A DNA stretch of 64,000 nt from Murdochiella vaginalis (GTDB lineage: Bacteria; Bacillota; Clostridia; Tissierellales; Peptoniphilaceae): the NCBI RefSeq assembly GCF_900119705.1, contig NZ_LT632322.1, positions 1,488,001 through 1,552,000 of the forward strand, written 5' to 3'. The position numbers were made by a program, and so were the translations under genes. Shown in pieces: positions 44,284-56,811 of this stretch. The notes under the pieces are model-generated. The model searched no databases. It was given only the letters and a program-made list of their open reading frames with translations, and was not told the origin of the DNA. Positions within the stretch are counted from its first letter, which is position 1. Each line of letters begins with the position of its first letter.

Positions 44284-45453
44284 TCAGACCGCCTTAATAA
44301 ATTGATCTTGTTTTTTGTTTTCTACGGTTTTTCTGAGGTTTCTTTGTTCAAATATTTCTAGTTGACCGGCAATACGTTTTGCAATCTCACTCATTAGCGG
44401 CACAACAACCGAATTGCCAAACTGCCGATATGCTTGTGTATCGGAAACAACGATTTTGAACTCATCAGGGTAGCCTTGAAGCCTCGCGCATTCTCTAGGC
44501 GTTAATCGTCTAGGATTTTTATTTGATTGCGCAATCAAAATTTCTGACCCATCTTTGTAATATCTAGCACTCAAAGTTCTGGAGATGCCTTTTGGATCTG
44601 CAATTCCAAATCCAAATCCATTACCTGCCGCGCGATGTTTCGCTGCATAATTCTGTAAATACTGCCATAATTTATCAGAAAGAGTATATTTCTTGTCCAC
44701 ATGATCCTCAAGAATATCTTCCATGACTTTTTTTCTGGTAGGTTTCTTGACAGTAAAATCAAAGCCCAGAAGTCCCTTATACCTCCTACGATCAAAACCG
44801 ACGATCAAGATTCTTTCCCTATGTTGTGGAACAAAATCCTGTCCATCCATCACCTGATAAAAAATGTCATACTCCAGCTCATCCAAAGATTGCGTAATCA
44901 CTTTGAACGTTCTACCACGATCATGGCTTTTCAAATTCTTTACATTCTCCAGCAGAAATGCCTTCGGGCGCTTTTCATTCAAAATACGGCATACGTCAAA
45001 GAACAGAGTTCCTTGCGTTTTATCCTCAAAGCCGGTAGCACGACCAAGGCTATTTTTTTTCGATACCCCTGCAATAGAAAAGGGCTGACAAGGAAAGCCG
45101 GCTACCAGCACATCATGGTCAGGTATCATCTTTGCATCAACCTTTGTTATATCATCATCCGGTTTTTCCCCAAAATTAGCAAAATAGGTCTTCTGACAAT
45201 ACTTGTCCCACTCATTGGAATACACGCAATGTCCGCCGGCTTCTTCAAAGGCAAGGCGCATCCCCCCTATGCCGGCAAAAAGATCAATAAAAGTAAATAA
45301 TGATTTCGTTTGTGTTGGATTATTTTGCTTGTTTAACAATCCCATGATGGCATTTGAAACAGTTTCCTGCATAGTCAGCTGAGAGTCAACAGAATATTTT
45401 GCAAGTGCCTCATAAACAGCATCATCTATTCGAACATGCACTTGTTTCGACAT
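44284..45453 (-). CDS. Dcm/M.EcoRII-like DNA cytosine-5 methyltransferase with N-terminal RHH-like domain
   Basis: Protects host DNA by cytosine-5 methylation. C5-methylase motifs: [13 protein letters not shown] (I), [11 protein letters not shown] (IV, catalytic Cys122), ENVKNL (VI), [11 protein letters not shown] (VIII), and NGFGFG with [11 protein letters not shown] in the target recognition region, close to Dcm/M.EcoRII. The first 42 residues ([18 protein letters not shown]) look like a ribbon-helix-helix DNA-binding fold and may regulate the operon; this is inference. The ATG follows AAGGAGG; a 45-residue extension overlaps the promoter. AT-rich. First gene of the R-M operon. Confidence 0.92.
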   Translation of the reverse strand: MSKQVHVRIDDAVYEALAKYSVDSQLTMQETVSNAIMGLLNKQNNPTQTKSLFTFIDLFAGIGGMRLAFEEAGGHCVYSNEWDKYCQKTYFANFGEKPDDDITKVDAKMIPDHDVLVAGFPCQPFSIAGVSKKNSLGRATGFEDKTQGTLFFDVCRILNEKRPKAFLLENVKNLKSHDRGRTFKVITQSLDELEYDIFYQVMDGQDFVPQHRERILIVGFDRRRYKGLLGFDFTVKKPTRKKVMEDILEDHVDKKYTLSDKLWQYLQNYAAKHRAAGNGFGFGIADPKGISRTLSARYYKDGSEILIAQSNKNPRRLTPRECARLQGYPDEFKIVVSDTQAYRQFGNSVVVPLMSEIAKRIAGQLEIFEQRNLRKTVENKKQDQFIKAV

Positions 45454-45499
45454 ATAAGCCTCCTTATGGGATGTATTGTATACCATCTTTTTCCCCATA

Positions 45500-45528
45500 A
45501 TGATATCACTTCGCCGAATAGATAACAA
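45500..45528 (-). promoter_or_regulatory. Promoter of the R-M operon
   Basis: Minus strand: TTGTTA, 17 bases, TATCAT, about 47 bases before the methyltransferase ATG. Confidence 0.6.
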
Positions 45529-45633
45529 CATGATAATAATCATCCTATATCGTATTTTATTTTCTCCGTTCGACCGGATGAAGATCAAGTACGGGTTGTC
45601 TAAAACAATGATTAAAGAAAAGAACGAACACAG

Positions 45634-46203
45634 CTATGACAGCAAACCCACTAAATGAAGTACAACTCCGCTCATTGCGGAAACGATAACGATGCCGATG
45701 ACGCCAAGACGTTTTTTACGATAGAGCGCAAAGCCGATCACAAAACCGATCACGCCGCCGAGACTGAGGGTGGAAAATTTCCAACTTTCTCCAATAAAGA
45801 GCGAAGCGCTCATCATATCCAAGGCCGCAAGCCCCACCAGAGAAACAATGGCGGGTTTGAGGCCTTTTAATATGCGATCCAGCCACGGCATTTCCTGATG
45901 ACGGGTGAAAAGAAAATAGCCCAGGATCATCATCAGAATAAATTGCGGCGTAATATTGCCCAGGGTGGCCACAATGGCACCCGGAATGCCGGCCATTTTG
46001 GTGCCGATAAAGGTTGCGGCGTTGATGGCGATGGGCCCCGGCGTCATCTGCGAAAGCGAAACGAGATCCGTCAAACCGGCGGTGGAAAGCCAGCCCTGCT
46101 CATGCACGACGTACTCGGAAATGAGCGGCAAGACCGCATACCCTCCCCCGAAAGCAAAAGCGCCGATTTGCAAAAAGACAAGATAGAGCGTCCAAAGAGT
46201 CAT
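45634..46203 (-). CDS. chrA: Chromate transporter family protein, second half-size unit
   Basis: One of two half-size CHR proteins that together equal a full ChrA. 189 residues; CHR signature FGGGYAVLPLISE and SQMTPGPIAINAATFIG are present. The start overlaps the first unit by four bases (ATGA). They may export chromate or another oxyanion; substrate is unknown. Last gene of serS-murG-chr-chr. Confidence 0.88.
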   Translation of the reverse strand: MTLWTLYLVFLQIGAFAFGGGYAVLPLISEYVVHEQGWLSTAGLTDLVSLSQMTPGPIAINAATFIGTKMAGIPGAIVATLGNITPQFILMMILGYFLFTRHQEMPWLDRILKGLKPAIVSLVGLAALDMMSASLFIGESWKFSTLSLGGVIGFVIGFALYRKKRLGVIGIVIVSAMSGVVLHLVGLLS

Positions 46204-46835
46204 CGGATCCTCGATTCATCTACAAAGGAAAATAGCAAAAGCCCGAACAGGCCGGAAACAGCAATGATGAGGGCGGCATTCAGATGAAGGAAAAAGCCGG
46301 AAACAAAGGCCCCCAGCATGATGCCGCTTCCAAAAGCGGGATGTTTTTTTAAGGCAACCTTTCCCATGTTCCAGGTGGTCAACAGCAGGACAGCCGAAAT
46401 CGCTCCGCCCATGACCGAAAATGCAGCACTCACCCAAGGATTGGTGCGTAAAGACTGATACACATAAAAGAGCAGCGTAATGACCAAAAGGCATGGCAGG
46501 GTGGCTGCGAAAAGTGCCACCACCGCCCCGACAGGTCCGCAAAGGCGATAGCCGGTAAGAATGGAGGTGTTCACCGCCATCGGTCCCGGTCCGGACTGCG
46601 CCAACGCCGTTAAATCCAACATTTCCTCTTCTTCAATAAGCTGCTTATTGCGCACAAATTCATCGCGAATGACCGGCACAATGGTGTAGCCGCCGCCAAA
46701 CGTGAAAAGATTGATTTTAAAAAACGTCAAAAACAACGTCCACAGAGAAAGTGCTCCGGTGGGCGTTGTTTTTTTGTGTTCTGTTCTCTTGTTTCGTTCC
46801 CCTTGATCCATCGGGAATGGCCTCTGTTCGGTCAT
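46200..46835 (-). CDS. chrA: Chromate transporter family protein, first half-size unit
   Basis: 211 residues with an N-terminal cytoplasmic arm of about 30 residues, then FGGGYTIVPVIRDEF and AQSGPGPMAVNTSILTG, the CHR motifs. It pairs with the following gene, the antiparallel-half arrangement known for short-chain CHR pairs. It starts 18 bases after murG, so it is in the same operon although functionally unrelated. Confidence 0.88.
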   Translation of the reverse strand: MTEQRPFPMDQGERNKRTEHKKTTPTGALSLWTLFLTFFKINLFTFGGGYTIVPVIRDEFVRNKQLIEEEEMLDLTALAQSGPGPMAVNTSILTGYRLCGPVGAVVALFAATLPCLLVITLLFYVYQSLRTNPWVSAAFSVMGGAISAVLLLTTWNMGKVALKKHPAFGSGIMLGAFVSGFFLHLNAALIIAVSGLFGLLLFSFVDESRIR

Positions 46836-46853
46836 GCCTTCTCCTTCGATGCT

Positions 46854-49261
<2,408 letters not shown>

Positions 49262-49263
49262 CT

Positions 49264-49269
49264 ATTATA
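49264..49269 (-). promoter_or_regulatory. Possible -10 box of serS
   Basis: Minus strand TATAAT 48 bases before the serS start; no good -35 at the right distance. Confidence 0.4.
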
Positions 49270-49325
49270 GCACGGAACCTCGGGCCGTTTTCCGAACCGT
49301 GGCCGGTTCCATCCGTTTTCCTTCG

Positions 49326-49997
49326 TTATCGTTGGAGATTTCGAAGCACCCGATCTTTGACCGCTTGCGGCAATCCTGCCGAAACCACCTGAATGGGACA
49401 ATCCACATAAGGATTATTTTCCAATCCCGTTTTCATCATCTCGAGGGTAATCACTTCGTTGGCTTCAATGAACGCGCCGGACGGTCTTCCTGTCGTTGCA
49501 TCCAATCCCGAAGGTACATCCACGGAAATGGTGTAGATGCGCGATTGGTTGATGTTGTCAATTACGATGGGAGCAACGCCTTTTAACGAACCCTGCAGTC
49601 CCGTTCCGAACAGGGCATCAATGATCGTATTGTACGCGTTGATTTCCTGAAGCATATCTTCAATTTCTCCCAGGGTCTCGACGCGGCGCAAATTCTTTGT
49701 CATGTGCTGCAGAATGCGCCGATTGGTCAGCCAAGCTTCTCCGGGATGCTCGCTTTCTCCAACGAGATAAACCATCACCTTTTTGTCCCGGCCAAGCAGA
49801 TGGCGTGCCAAGGCCATGCCGTCCGCCCCGTTATTCCCCGGACCGCAAAAAACGGCGAAGGAATGCCGTGTGCTCAAGTCCAGACAGCGCAGAATGTTCA
49901 GCGCGGCATTTTCAACCAGAAGCAATTCCGGAATTTCCAATTGTTTGATGGCAATTTGTTCCATCTCTCGCATTTCTTCTGCACGCACGCTTTGCAT
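49326..49997 (-). CDS. nnrE: NAD(P)H-hydrate epimerase
   Basis: Repairs damaged NAD(P)HX by epimerisation. The 223-residue YjeF N-terminal domain has PELLLVENAALNI, FCGPGNNGADGMALARHL and IDALFGTGLQGSLKG, VDVPSGLDATTG. There is no dehydratase (NnrD) domain and none nearby, so it is a single-domain form. Start at ATG with GGAGGCGCC upstream; a 59-residue extension lies inside the dnaI-like gene. It is the last gene of the yybS-to-nnrE operon. Confidence 0.92.
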   Translation of the reverse strand: MQSVRAEEMREMEQIAIKQLEIPELLLVENAALNILRCLDLSTRHSFAVFCGPGNNGADGMALARHLLGRDKKVMVYLVGESEHPGEAWLTNRRILQHMTKNLRRVETLGEIEDMLQEINAYNTIIDALFGTGLQGSLKGVAPIVIDNINQSRIYTISVDVPSGLDATTGRPSGAFIEANEVITLEMMKTGLENNPYVDCPIQVVSAGLPQAVKDRVLRNLQR

Positions 49998-50010
49998 GGC
50001 GCCTCCCTTC

Positions 50011-50970
50011 TTATTGCCTGCGCAGATCGCTGCCGAAAAGCGCAAAAGGAATATATTCTCCGGCGATGCGCGACGCGATGCGCTCGCCGTAAAGATCTCC
50101 CAATTCTTCCAGCTGCACATTCGAAGAAATAATGGTGGGCAATGCCGCGACAATGCGACCGTTGAGAAGTTCAAAAAGTTCCGCCCGCATCTTGTCCGTT
50201 AAAAATTCGGTGCCGAGATCGTCAATTACCAGCAGATCACACGAAAAAGCAAAATCATGCTTGGCACGATCGCTTTCGGTGCGTTCTCCTGCATAGGAAA
50301 ACGAATACGTCGTAAGAAATTCCAACAGCTGCGGTGCCGTCTGGTAATAGACCTGCACGCCGCGATCGAGAAGTTCTTTCACAATGCAGTTGAGGAAAAA
50401 GGTCTTTCCGGTTCCGGTCGGCCCGTAAAAATACAGATTGGGCGAACGCCGTGAAAAGGTGGGAATATACTCCTCCTTCATGCGCCGCCGCAAATCGGCC
50501 ATGTTTTCAAACGGGCTGCATGGCTCATCGCTCTGACGATCCTGCCGAAAAAGTTGCAGGTTGAACGTTTGAAAGTTCTCGACTTCGACCCGCTTGCCGA
50601 TGGCGCTCATATCGTAGCGTGCTTCGGCCAACAGGCGATTACGGCAATGGCAGGAAACGCCGTTGACAAAACCTTCATCATGGCAATCAGAACAGACATA
50701 ATCCGGCAAAAACACCTCGGCAGGAATGCCCAGTGCCTTCCACCCGGCTTGCTCCTCTTCTCGACGACGGCGAAGATCCGCCTCCGCTTCTTTGCGCTGC
50801 TCTTCGTTCATGGACAGGATTTTACCCAACAGAGCGCGACCTTGCTGTAAGCGCTCTCGGTGGATGCGTGCCATGTCCGGATACTTGGCATAGAGCGCTT
50901 CCACGCGGCGATCGCGCTTTTGCACCGCTTCTTGACGGCGTCTCGCTAAAATATCGCTGACGTTTCTCAT
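50011..50970 (-). CDS. DnaI/DnaC-like helicase loader ATPase
   Basis: Loads the replicative helicase. A 319-residue protein with an N-terminal coiled coil, a Cys cluster CSDCHDEGFVNGVSCHC (zinc binding as in DnaI), and a AAA+ domain: Walker A GPTGTGKTFFL, Walker B LLVIDDLGTEF, and the sensor region SSNVQLEEL. Its ATG overlaps the dnaD-like stop by four bases, and dnaB lies upstream, so loader, DnaD and helicase are coexpressed. Confidence 0.92.
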   Translation of the reverse strand: MRNVSDILARRRQEAVQKRDRRVEALYAKYPDMARIHRERLQQGRALLGKILSMNEEQRKEAEADLRRRREEEQAGWKALGIPAEVFLPDYVCSDCHDEGFVNGVSCHCRNRLLAEARYDMSAIGKRVEVENFQTFNLQLFRQDRQSDEPCSPFENMADLRRRMKEEYIPTFSRRSPNLYFYGPTGTGKTFFLNCIVKELLDRGVQVYYQTAPQLLEFLTTYSFSYAGERTESDRAKHDFAFSCDLLVIDDLGTEFLTDKMRAELFELLNGRIVAALPTIISSNVQLEELGDLYGERIASRIAGEYIPFALFGSDLRRQ

Positions 50971-51911
50971 GCCTCACCTCCTGTGTTCTTTCCGGAAATA
51001 TCCTGAGCAGAGGGTGAAGACGATGGCTCACCTGCTCCGCCATCTCCGCGAAGACTGCGTTTACGGGATTCTTCCAGCTTGCGGTTCACCCATTCCTTGC
51101 GCTCTTCCCGGCTCATGCGCGTATCGTTTTGCGCAAAGGCCGGCTGTTTACGTTTTCGTTTCTTCGGTCGATTCATTTTTTCTTGATCGACTTTCGCAAA
51201 ATAGGCATCCAGTGCCTTACGGTCGGTAATCTGTTCAAAACGCGCCCAATTCTCGATCACCGCAACCACATAGTTGACGGAGCGGGAGCCGACCTCATTT
51301 CGTTGGCAGGCGCTTTGATAGGCATATAAAAAATAATCGGGCGTAAAGGCATACTGCTCCATGACCTGCAAAATGAGGCGCAATTCATTTTCTTTTAGGG
51401 CGACGCGATAACGGAGCCCCTCCGACAAAAAATCCTCCAGCGCATCGAACATATCCGCTTGCGAAAGCGCGCCTTTCTGAGAAGATCCCTGCGTTTTCTC
51501 GGATTGCAGTGTCTCACATTGCGGTTCCTCAGATTGTGGCTTCGCGGATTGTTCTTTCTCCACCGACGGTTTTTCGGCAGGCATTGCTGTCGTCGTTTCA
51601 CCGATGCCTGCCCACAACAAGAGCATGGAACGGAAAATCAATCGGTCGGGATGATTCGGATCCGCCACCACCAGTCCTTCATCGATCCAATACGCAACCG
51701 CTTGTTCGACGGCCTCCGCACTGAGCCCCAACAGGTCCGCAAGATCGGTTTCTTCCACGTGTTCATCCGGACGACTGTAACAGGCTTTCCAGCCGGCAAG
51801 ATAGACGCGTAATGCCTCTGCCGGAGCATGGGAAAGGTAGGTATCCAAAAATATATTTTCCACCGGCGTCGTGCGAAAATCTACACGCGACAATTCAAAT
51901 GACGCTTTCAT
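50967..51911 (-). CDS. DnaD-domain replication initiation protein
   Basis: Links the origin to helicase loading. 314 residues: an N-terminal winged-helix (about 1-105, FLDTYLSHAPAEALRVYLAG), a Glu/Ser/Lys/Gln-rich linker (about 110-155), and a DnaD/DnaB_2 domain with YAFTPDYFLYAYQSACQRN and VNYVVAVIENWARF. The tail is very basic. The chosen ATG has AAAGGAGCACG upstream. It lies 46 bases after dnaB and overlaps the loader gene. Confidence 0.9.
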   Translation of the reverse strand: MKASFELSRVDFRTTPVENIFLDTYLSHAPAEALRVYLAGWKACYSRPDEHVEETDLADLLGLSAEAVEQAVAYWIDEGLVVADPNHPDRLIFRSMLLLWAGIGETTTAMPAEKPSVEKEQSAKPQSEEPQCETLQSEKTQGSSQKGALSQADMFDALEDFLSEGLRYRVALKENELRLILQVMEQYAFTPDYFLYAYQSACQRNEVGSRSVNYVVAVIENWARFEQITDRKALDAYFAKVDQEKMNRPKKRKRKQPAFAQNDTRMSREERKEWVNRKLEESRKRSLRGDGGAGEPSSSPSAQDISGKNTGGEA

Positions 51912-51957
51912 CGTGCTCCTTTCTTTCTCGCGAGCCATGTCCTCTATCTTTTCCAAG

Positions 51958-53319
51958 TTATACGGTGGGATCGTCCTCCCGATTCAGATCTTTAAAGCGG
52001 GTGAGATAATCCTCAAAATAGAGTTCAATCTCCCCCGTCGGGCCGTTACGGTGCTTCGCAATGATCACCTTGGTGATGTTCGGCCGTTCCGTATCTTTAT
52101 CGTAATAGTCTTCGCGATGCAAAAGCATGACGACATCCGCATCCTGTTCAATGGCGCCGGATTCACGCAAATCGCTCATCAAGGGGCGCCCGCCTTCACG
52201 ACTTTCCGCCTTTCGGGAAAGCTGCGAAAGCGCCAGTACGGGACAGTTCATCTCTTTCGCCAAGCCTTTCAGGCCGCGCGAAATCTGGGTAATCTCTTGC
52301 TGCCGATTTTCATTTCGCCGCACATCGTCGGCATTCATCAATTGCAGATAGTCGACCATGATCAAGTCCAAGCCTTGTTCCATTTTTAGACGACGGCATT
52401 TCGCACGCAACTCCTGCACAGAAATGGACGACGTATCATCAATGTAAAGTGGCAAATCTGTTAGCTTTTTCGTCGCTTTCCAAAGCAGTGACCAATCCTC
52501 CTGCGTCTGTAAATCACCGGTGATGATCTTTTGCAGGCCGAGGCCCGACGCCATCGCAAACAAGCGCTGCGTCAGCTGCATTTTACTCATTTCCAATGAA
52601 AAGACAGCTACCTTGAACGGATGATGGCCTGCTTCATCCTGTGTACGGGCCACATTATATGCAATGTTGAGTCCTAAAGCGGTTTTCCCCATGGATGGGC
52701 GCGCTGCGAGCAGGACCAAGTCGGAAGGGTGCAGGCCAGCAAGCTGATGATCCAGCCATCGAAATCCCGTAGGAACCCCGGTAATCGCGCCCTGATTCAC
52801 AGCCAATTCCGAGATGCGTTCCAAGGTCTCTTGCATGGTCACCCCGATCGGCGTCAGGCCAATGCGCGTACGATCCTGAGAAAGCTGTAAAAGCTGTTCT
52901 TCTGCAGACTCCAGTACTATTTTGGAGGGATCGCTACCGTCGCTTGCATGCGCCGCGACATCGTTTCCGAAATGGATGAGTGCGCGCTGCAAGGCATGGT
53001 TTTTTACCACCTCAATATAGGCTTGGAGGTTGGCAGAATAGAACGGTTCACTGGTAATCTGAACAATGAAATCCATCCCACCAATTTCCTGTAGCTTTTT
53101 TTCGCGATCCAGCTCTGCGACGAGCGTTTGCAGATCAATGGGCTCATGGGCGCGGTTGAGCGCAAGCATCGCCTCATAAAGAATTTGATGCTTGGGAAAA
53201 TAAAACTCTTCCGTCTTGACCTGTTCAATGACCGTGTTGATCATCTTGTCATCGAACAGAATGCACCCGAGCACCGCTCGTTCGGCATTGGCGCTACCCG
53301 GCAATTGTTGGCCCGTCAT
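51958..53319 (-). CDS. dnaB: Replicative DNA helicase DnaB
   Basis: Hexameric helicase of the replication fork (called DnaC in Bacillus). 453 residues: N-terminal domain NAERAVLGCILFDD, Walker A AARPSMGKTALGLN, H1a and DnaB motifs VFSLEMSKMQL, Walker B LIMVDYLQLM, and the Arg finger region VIIAKHRNGPTG. ATG three bases after rplI. Between rplI and the DnaD-like gene as in several clostridia. Confidence 0.97.
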   Translation of the reverse strand: MTGQQLPGSANAERAVLGCILFDDKMINTVIEQVKTEEFYFPKHQILYEAMLALNRAHEPIDLQTLVAELDREKKLQEIGGMDFIVQITSEPFYSANLQAYIEVVKNHALQRALIHFGNDVAAHASDGSDPSKIVLESAEEQLLQLSQDRTRIGLTPIGVTMQETLERISELAVNQGAITGVPTGFRWLDHQLAGLHPSDLVLLAARPSMGKTALGLNIAYNVARTQDEAGHHPFKVAVFSLEMSKMQLTQRLFAMASGLGLQKIITGDLQTQEDWSLLWKATKKLTDLPLYIDDTSSISVQELRAKCRRLKMEQGLDLIMVDYLQLMNADDVRRNENRQQEITQISRGLKGLAKEMNCPVLALSQLSRKAESREGGRPLMSDLRESGAIEQDADVVMLLHREDYYDKDTERPNITKVIIAKHRNGPTGEIELYFEDYLTRFKDLNREDDPTV

Positions 53320-53322
53320 GTT

Positions 53323-53769
53323 CTATTCCTCTTCTACGTTCACCTTGAGGCGTGCCGTCATGTCGGCATAAACGCGAACATCGACTTCCCGCACGCCCAC
53401 TTCACGAATGGATTCTTTCAGTTCAATCTTCTTTTTGTCGATGGAAAGGCCTGCCTGCTTCTGCAGCGCGTCGGCAATATCCTGCCCGGTGATGGAGCCG
53501 AACAGCTTTCCGTTTCCGCCACCCTTGGCAGAGACAGATACCGTCAGCGCGTCAATCTTTTTCTTCAGTTCCTCGGCCTCGGCTTTGCGCTTGGCTTCCT
53601 CTTCTTCCAGACGTTTCTGTTTGGCTTTCCATTGCTTGACGGCCGCCGGCGTTGCTTCCACCGCCAGGCTGTTAGCCGCTAAAAAGTTGTGAAAATAGCC
53701 CGGCTTGCTGTTCACCATATCGCCGGCTTTTCCCAATCCCTTGACATCTTTAAGCAGGATTACTTTCAT
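53323..53769 (-). CDS. rplI: 50S ribosomal protein L9
   Basis: Binds 23S rRNA and guards reading frame. 148 residues: N-terminal domain [20 protein letters not shown] followed by [13 protein letters not shown], a Lys/Glu-rich connecting helix, and the C-terminal domain ([15 protein letters not shown]). The start overlaps gdpP by 20 bases. Confidence 0.97.
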   Translation of the reverse strand: MKVILLKDVKGLGKAGDMVNSKPGYFHNFLAANSLAVEATPAAVKQWKAKQKRLEEEEAKRKAEAEELKKKIDALTVSVSAKGGGNGKLFGSITGQDIADALQKQAGLSIDKKKIELKESIREVGVREVDVRVYADMTARLKVNVEEE

Positions 53770-55768
53770 CCTTTTCCTCCTTTAAATAAGCAGTAATTGC
53801 CTCTTCCAATTGCTTCTGCGCTTCATCCAACGTTGCGTTAAGCTGTGTCGCTGCGGAGGTCAGATGACCGCCTCCGCCCAATTTTTCCATGATCAGCTGT
53901 ACCGAAATATCTCCCAGGCTGCGAGCGGAAATGTGCACTCGCTTTTTTGCAAGCGTCAAAACAAAGGATGCCTGGATGCCGCGAATGCCCAAAAGATCGT
54001 CCGCCGCCTGTGAGGCAATGAGCGTCGATCCTTCCATATCATGCGGAAAACGTCCAATCATGATGTCCGGTGTAAAATGTATCGCCCCCACCAAAATTTC
54101 AGAACGATACCGCATCAAATCGAAATCGTCTTTAAAAAGCTCTTTGATGACGACCGAATCCGCGCCCTTTCGTTTGAGATATGCCGCCGATTCAAAGGTG
54201 CGGGTTCCCGTTTGATAAAAGAAATTCTTGGTGTCCACCGTAATACCCGCTAACAGCGCTTCCGCCACCACTTTGGGCAGCGTCATGTCACTGTCTTGAT
54301 AGCTGATGAGTTCCGTCACCATCTCGGACGTCGAGGAGGCATACGGTTCAATATAGGCAATTTCCGCCCCTTGAATATATCCTGCGCCACGACGGTGATG
54401 GTCGATAATGATGACGCGATTGCCTTCATCCAGCAGCTTCGGCTCTGCAGTAGCGTCATGGCGATGATTGTCCAGTACCACAATGAGCGATTGCGCATTG
54501 CGCAATTCCAAGGCGCGTTGAGGACGGATAATGCGTTTTGCCAAATCAGGCGCCTCATCGGTGACTTTTTTATACAGATTTTCAATGGACGCGGTGACCT
54601 CATCCAACACAATCCAGGCATCGCCGCCTGCCTGCTCCGCAAACGTGAGCATGCCGAGGCAGGAGCCAAGCGAGTCCATATCCGCATTCTGATGCCCCAT
54701 AATGAGCACGTTGGAAGCTTCTTCGACAAACGAACGCATGGTATTGGACATCACGCGCGCTTTCACCTTTGTCATGCGTTGGGTCGCCTGATTCTTTCCG
54801 CCGAAATAATCCAATTGCTCACCGGATTTCAGCACCACCTGATCGCCGCCACGCGCAAGAGCGACGTCGAGAGCGGAGCGGGCTTCCAGCATTTTTTGTG
54901 CCGGCGTATCCTCCCCGTAGCCGACACCGATGGATGCCGTCGGGCGAATCGCAATGAGGCCTTCCATCTCGGTCTTCAGCTGTTCCAAAAGCCGGAATTT
55001 TTCTTTCTTCATCCGATCCAGTGCCGCTTTTGTGAGCACCAACAGGTATCGATCGGATTCATATTTGATAATGGGCGCATCATAATCCGCCGCAAAACGG
55101 TTGATCAGCCCATCGATTTTGGCGAAGGCGAGGGGACGATCTGCTTCGTGCATCGTGGCACGTACTTCATCATAATTATCCAATACGATCACGGCCAACA
55201 CTTGTTGTTCTTCCTGGTAGCGTTCGCGCACTTCCTCATCCTCGCTGTTATCCACGCCATACAGCAAGATCAATGTTTCTCCCTTCGGAGAACTCGTCAC
55301 ATTGTTGTAAAACAGATAGATGCGATCTCCGACGGTCACGCGAAACGGTGCCGCATTTTTTCCGATCAAGGTCTTAACCGGAACATCGGCAAACAGCTTG
55401 TCGTAAGCCTGCCCGAGCAAAGAATCCTGAATATGGAACAATTCTTTGAAATACGAGTTGTACCAGAGGAAAAGCCCGTGCTCATCCAAAACCGTCATGG
55501 GGAAAGGCATGCCGAATACCGCATTTTTTGTCACTTCGTCAAAATGCAGGTCCAGCGTTTCAATGGCATCCACCACAGAGCGTTGTGCTTCCCGTTCGCG
55601 CAGATAGCTGTGTGTGCTGAGAAAAATAGTGCCAACAAAGCCAGCCACACCGGCGTATGCATTCCAGAAAAACAGTCCGCACGTCATCAACAGCCCAACG
55701 ATTGAAACAACCAGCACTTCTGTCCAAAGTCGTTGTTGTGCATTCTCAGAAAAAATATCTCTATTCAT
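53750..55768 (-). CDS. gdpP: Cyclic-di-AMP phosphodiesterase GdpP (YybT)
   Basis: Degrades c-di-AMP. 672 residues: two membrane segments (about 15-55), a PAS domain (about 85-175), a degenerate GGDEF domain (about 190-310), and DHH/DHHA1 phosphodiesterase with [14 protein letters not shown] (357-368), [11 protein letters not shown] (456-458 are DHH) and late [10 protein letters not shown]. All metal-binding motifs appear intact. ATG with AAGGAGGTAGCC; overlaps yybS by eight bases and rplI by 20. It controls wall stress, K+ and osmolyte physiology in relatives. Confidence 0.95.
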   Translation of the reverse strand: MNRDIFSENAQQRLWTEVLVVSIVGLLMTCGLFFWNAYAGVAGFVGTIFLSTHSYLREREAQRSVVDAIETLDLHFDEVTKNAVFGMPFPMTVLDEHGLFLWYNSYFKELFHIQDSLLGQAYDKLFADVPVKTLIGKNAAPFRVTVGDRIYLFYNNVTSSPKGETLILLYGVDNSEDEEVRERYQEEQQVLAVIVLDNYDEVRATMHEADRPLAFAKIDGLINRFAADYDAPIIKYESDRYLLVLTKAALDRMKKEKFRLLEQLKTEMEGLIAIRPTASIGVGYGEDTPAQKMLEARSALDVALARGGDQVVLKSGEQLDYFGGKNQATQRMTKVKARVMSNTMRSFVEEASNVLIMGHQNADMDSLGSCLGMLTFAEQAGGDAWIVLDEVTASIENLYKKVTDEAPDLAKRIIRPQRALELRNAQSLIVVLDNHRHDATAEPKLLDEGNRVIIIDHHRRGAGYIQGAEIAYIEPYASSTSEMVTELISYQDSDMTLPKVVAEALLAGITVDTKNFFYQTGTRTFESAAYLKRKGADSVVIKELFKDDFDLMRYRSEILVGAIHFTPDIMIGRFPHDMEGSTLIASQAADDLLGIRGIQASFVLTLAKKRVHISARSLGDISVQLIMEKLGGGGHLTSAATQLNATLDEAQKQLEEAITAYLKEEKDESNPA

Positions 55769-56708
55769 GGCTACCTCCTTCGCCTGCCGAATTCCGCTCA
55801 TAGAGGAAACTCAGCAGAAAGCCGATAAGAACAAAGAAAAAGGTTAAAAACACGAAGATAAACGATGACAGGTAAAGAAGCGCGCGCAACACCTTGGGCA
55901 CATGCCGTCGAGACAGTTGTTCATCAATGCGTGCAATGCCATGAAAAGCATAAAGAACAAGCACGGCGATACCAATGTTGGATCCCAGATATGCGAGCGG
56001 TTCGAGCCAAAGAGAAAGGAGCATTCCGAGGGCGACCAAGGTAAGCAAAACGGCACTGATCTTTCGCGTAATTTGAAACTGTGCGAAGGAAAAGCGCGCC
56101 ACATCCTCTTCCGTCCGGGAAAGCAATAAGCGGGAGAATAATGAAGTCGTTGTAGCGGTCAGTAATCCTTCAACAAAGAATAAAGCAGGCAAAAGATTCA
56201 ACATCGCTGCGAAAAATTGCCGTAAAGTCACTTCCGAACCCGCGGGCAAGGCCCCTTGTTCTTTTGCCAACTCCATCACCTGCTTCGAAACGCTTTGCAT
56301 TTCTTCACGTAAAAGTGCCATGATATCCCTTCCCGACACCCATTGCTCCACAAAAAGCAACAACACGCATAGGGCCGTAAACAGGAGCGCCGGAAAAACA
56401 ATCTCATGAAACAACGCTTTTCGTTTTCGGATTGCCATTCCGATGACAAACGAGATCACGCAAAAGCGCAACCCCACCGAAAGCCCGGCCTCAACGCCAA
56501 AGAGCATCGCCAAGGCCGCGACCGCAAGCATAGCTGCGGAGCCCGCCCAATAAAGCCCGTGCGCAACAACCAGCGTCGTCAGCGGAAAATAGAGTAACAG
56601 GCGAACAACGCTGACCGAATGGGCAGAAATATAGTAGATAAAGACGCTGAGCGCTGCAGCAATCAGTGCATTGACCGGCGCCGTCCATTTTTTTGAATCG
56701 AATGTCAT
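55761..56708 (-). CDS. YybS family membrane protein (DUF2232)
   Basis: 315 residues with eight or so membrane segments, the N-terminal MTFDSKKWTAPVNALIAAAL and the HGIARIDEQL segment near the end; DUF2232/YybS in Firmicutes precedes gdpP. Function unknown. ATG preceded by GGAAGGAGAG. First of the yybS-gdpP-rplI-dnaB-dnaD-dnaI-nnrE operon. The rpsR operon that normally lies just upstream is separated by the palindrome array. Confidence 0.9.
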   Translation of the reverse strand: MTFDSKKWTAPVNALIAAALSVFIYYISAHSVSVVRLLLYFPLTTLVVAHGLYWAGSAAMLAVAALAMLFGVEAGLSVGLRFCVISFVIGMAIRKRKALFHEIVFPALLFTALCVLLLFVEQWVSGRDIMALLREEMQSVSKQVMELAKEQGALPAGSEVTLRQFFAAMLNLLPALFFVEGLLTATTTSLFSRLLLSRTEEDVARFSFAQFQITRKISAVLLTLVALGMLLSLWLEPLAYLGSNIGIAVLVLYAFHGIARIDEQLSRRHVPKVLRALLYLSSFIFVFLTFFFVLIGFLLSFLYERNSAGEGGSHE

Positions 56709-56811
56709 GTTCTCTCCTTCCTGTCCTATTTTAACATAGTAGGAAGAGAGCAAGGTGATGGGATGACTTTTCTTCTCCGCGTTTTCGTTCTTCTGCCGGG
56801 GGAGGGGCGCT

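Noticed and set aside
50011-51911. Prophage replication module (DnaD/DnaC-like pair)
   Set aside because: The pair is translationally tied to dnaB-rplI-gdpP, a core operon, and no phage structural genes are near.
54296-55705. A 469-codon plus-strand frame opposite gdpP
   Set aside because: It is the antisense shadow of a well-supported gene, with no ribosome binding site or recognisable product.
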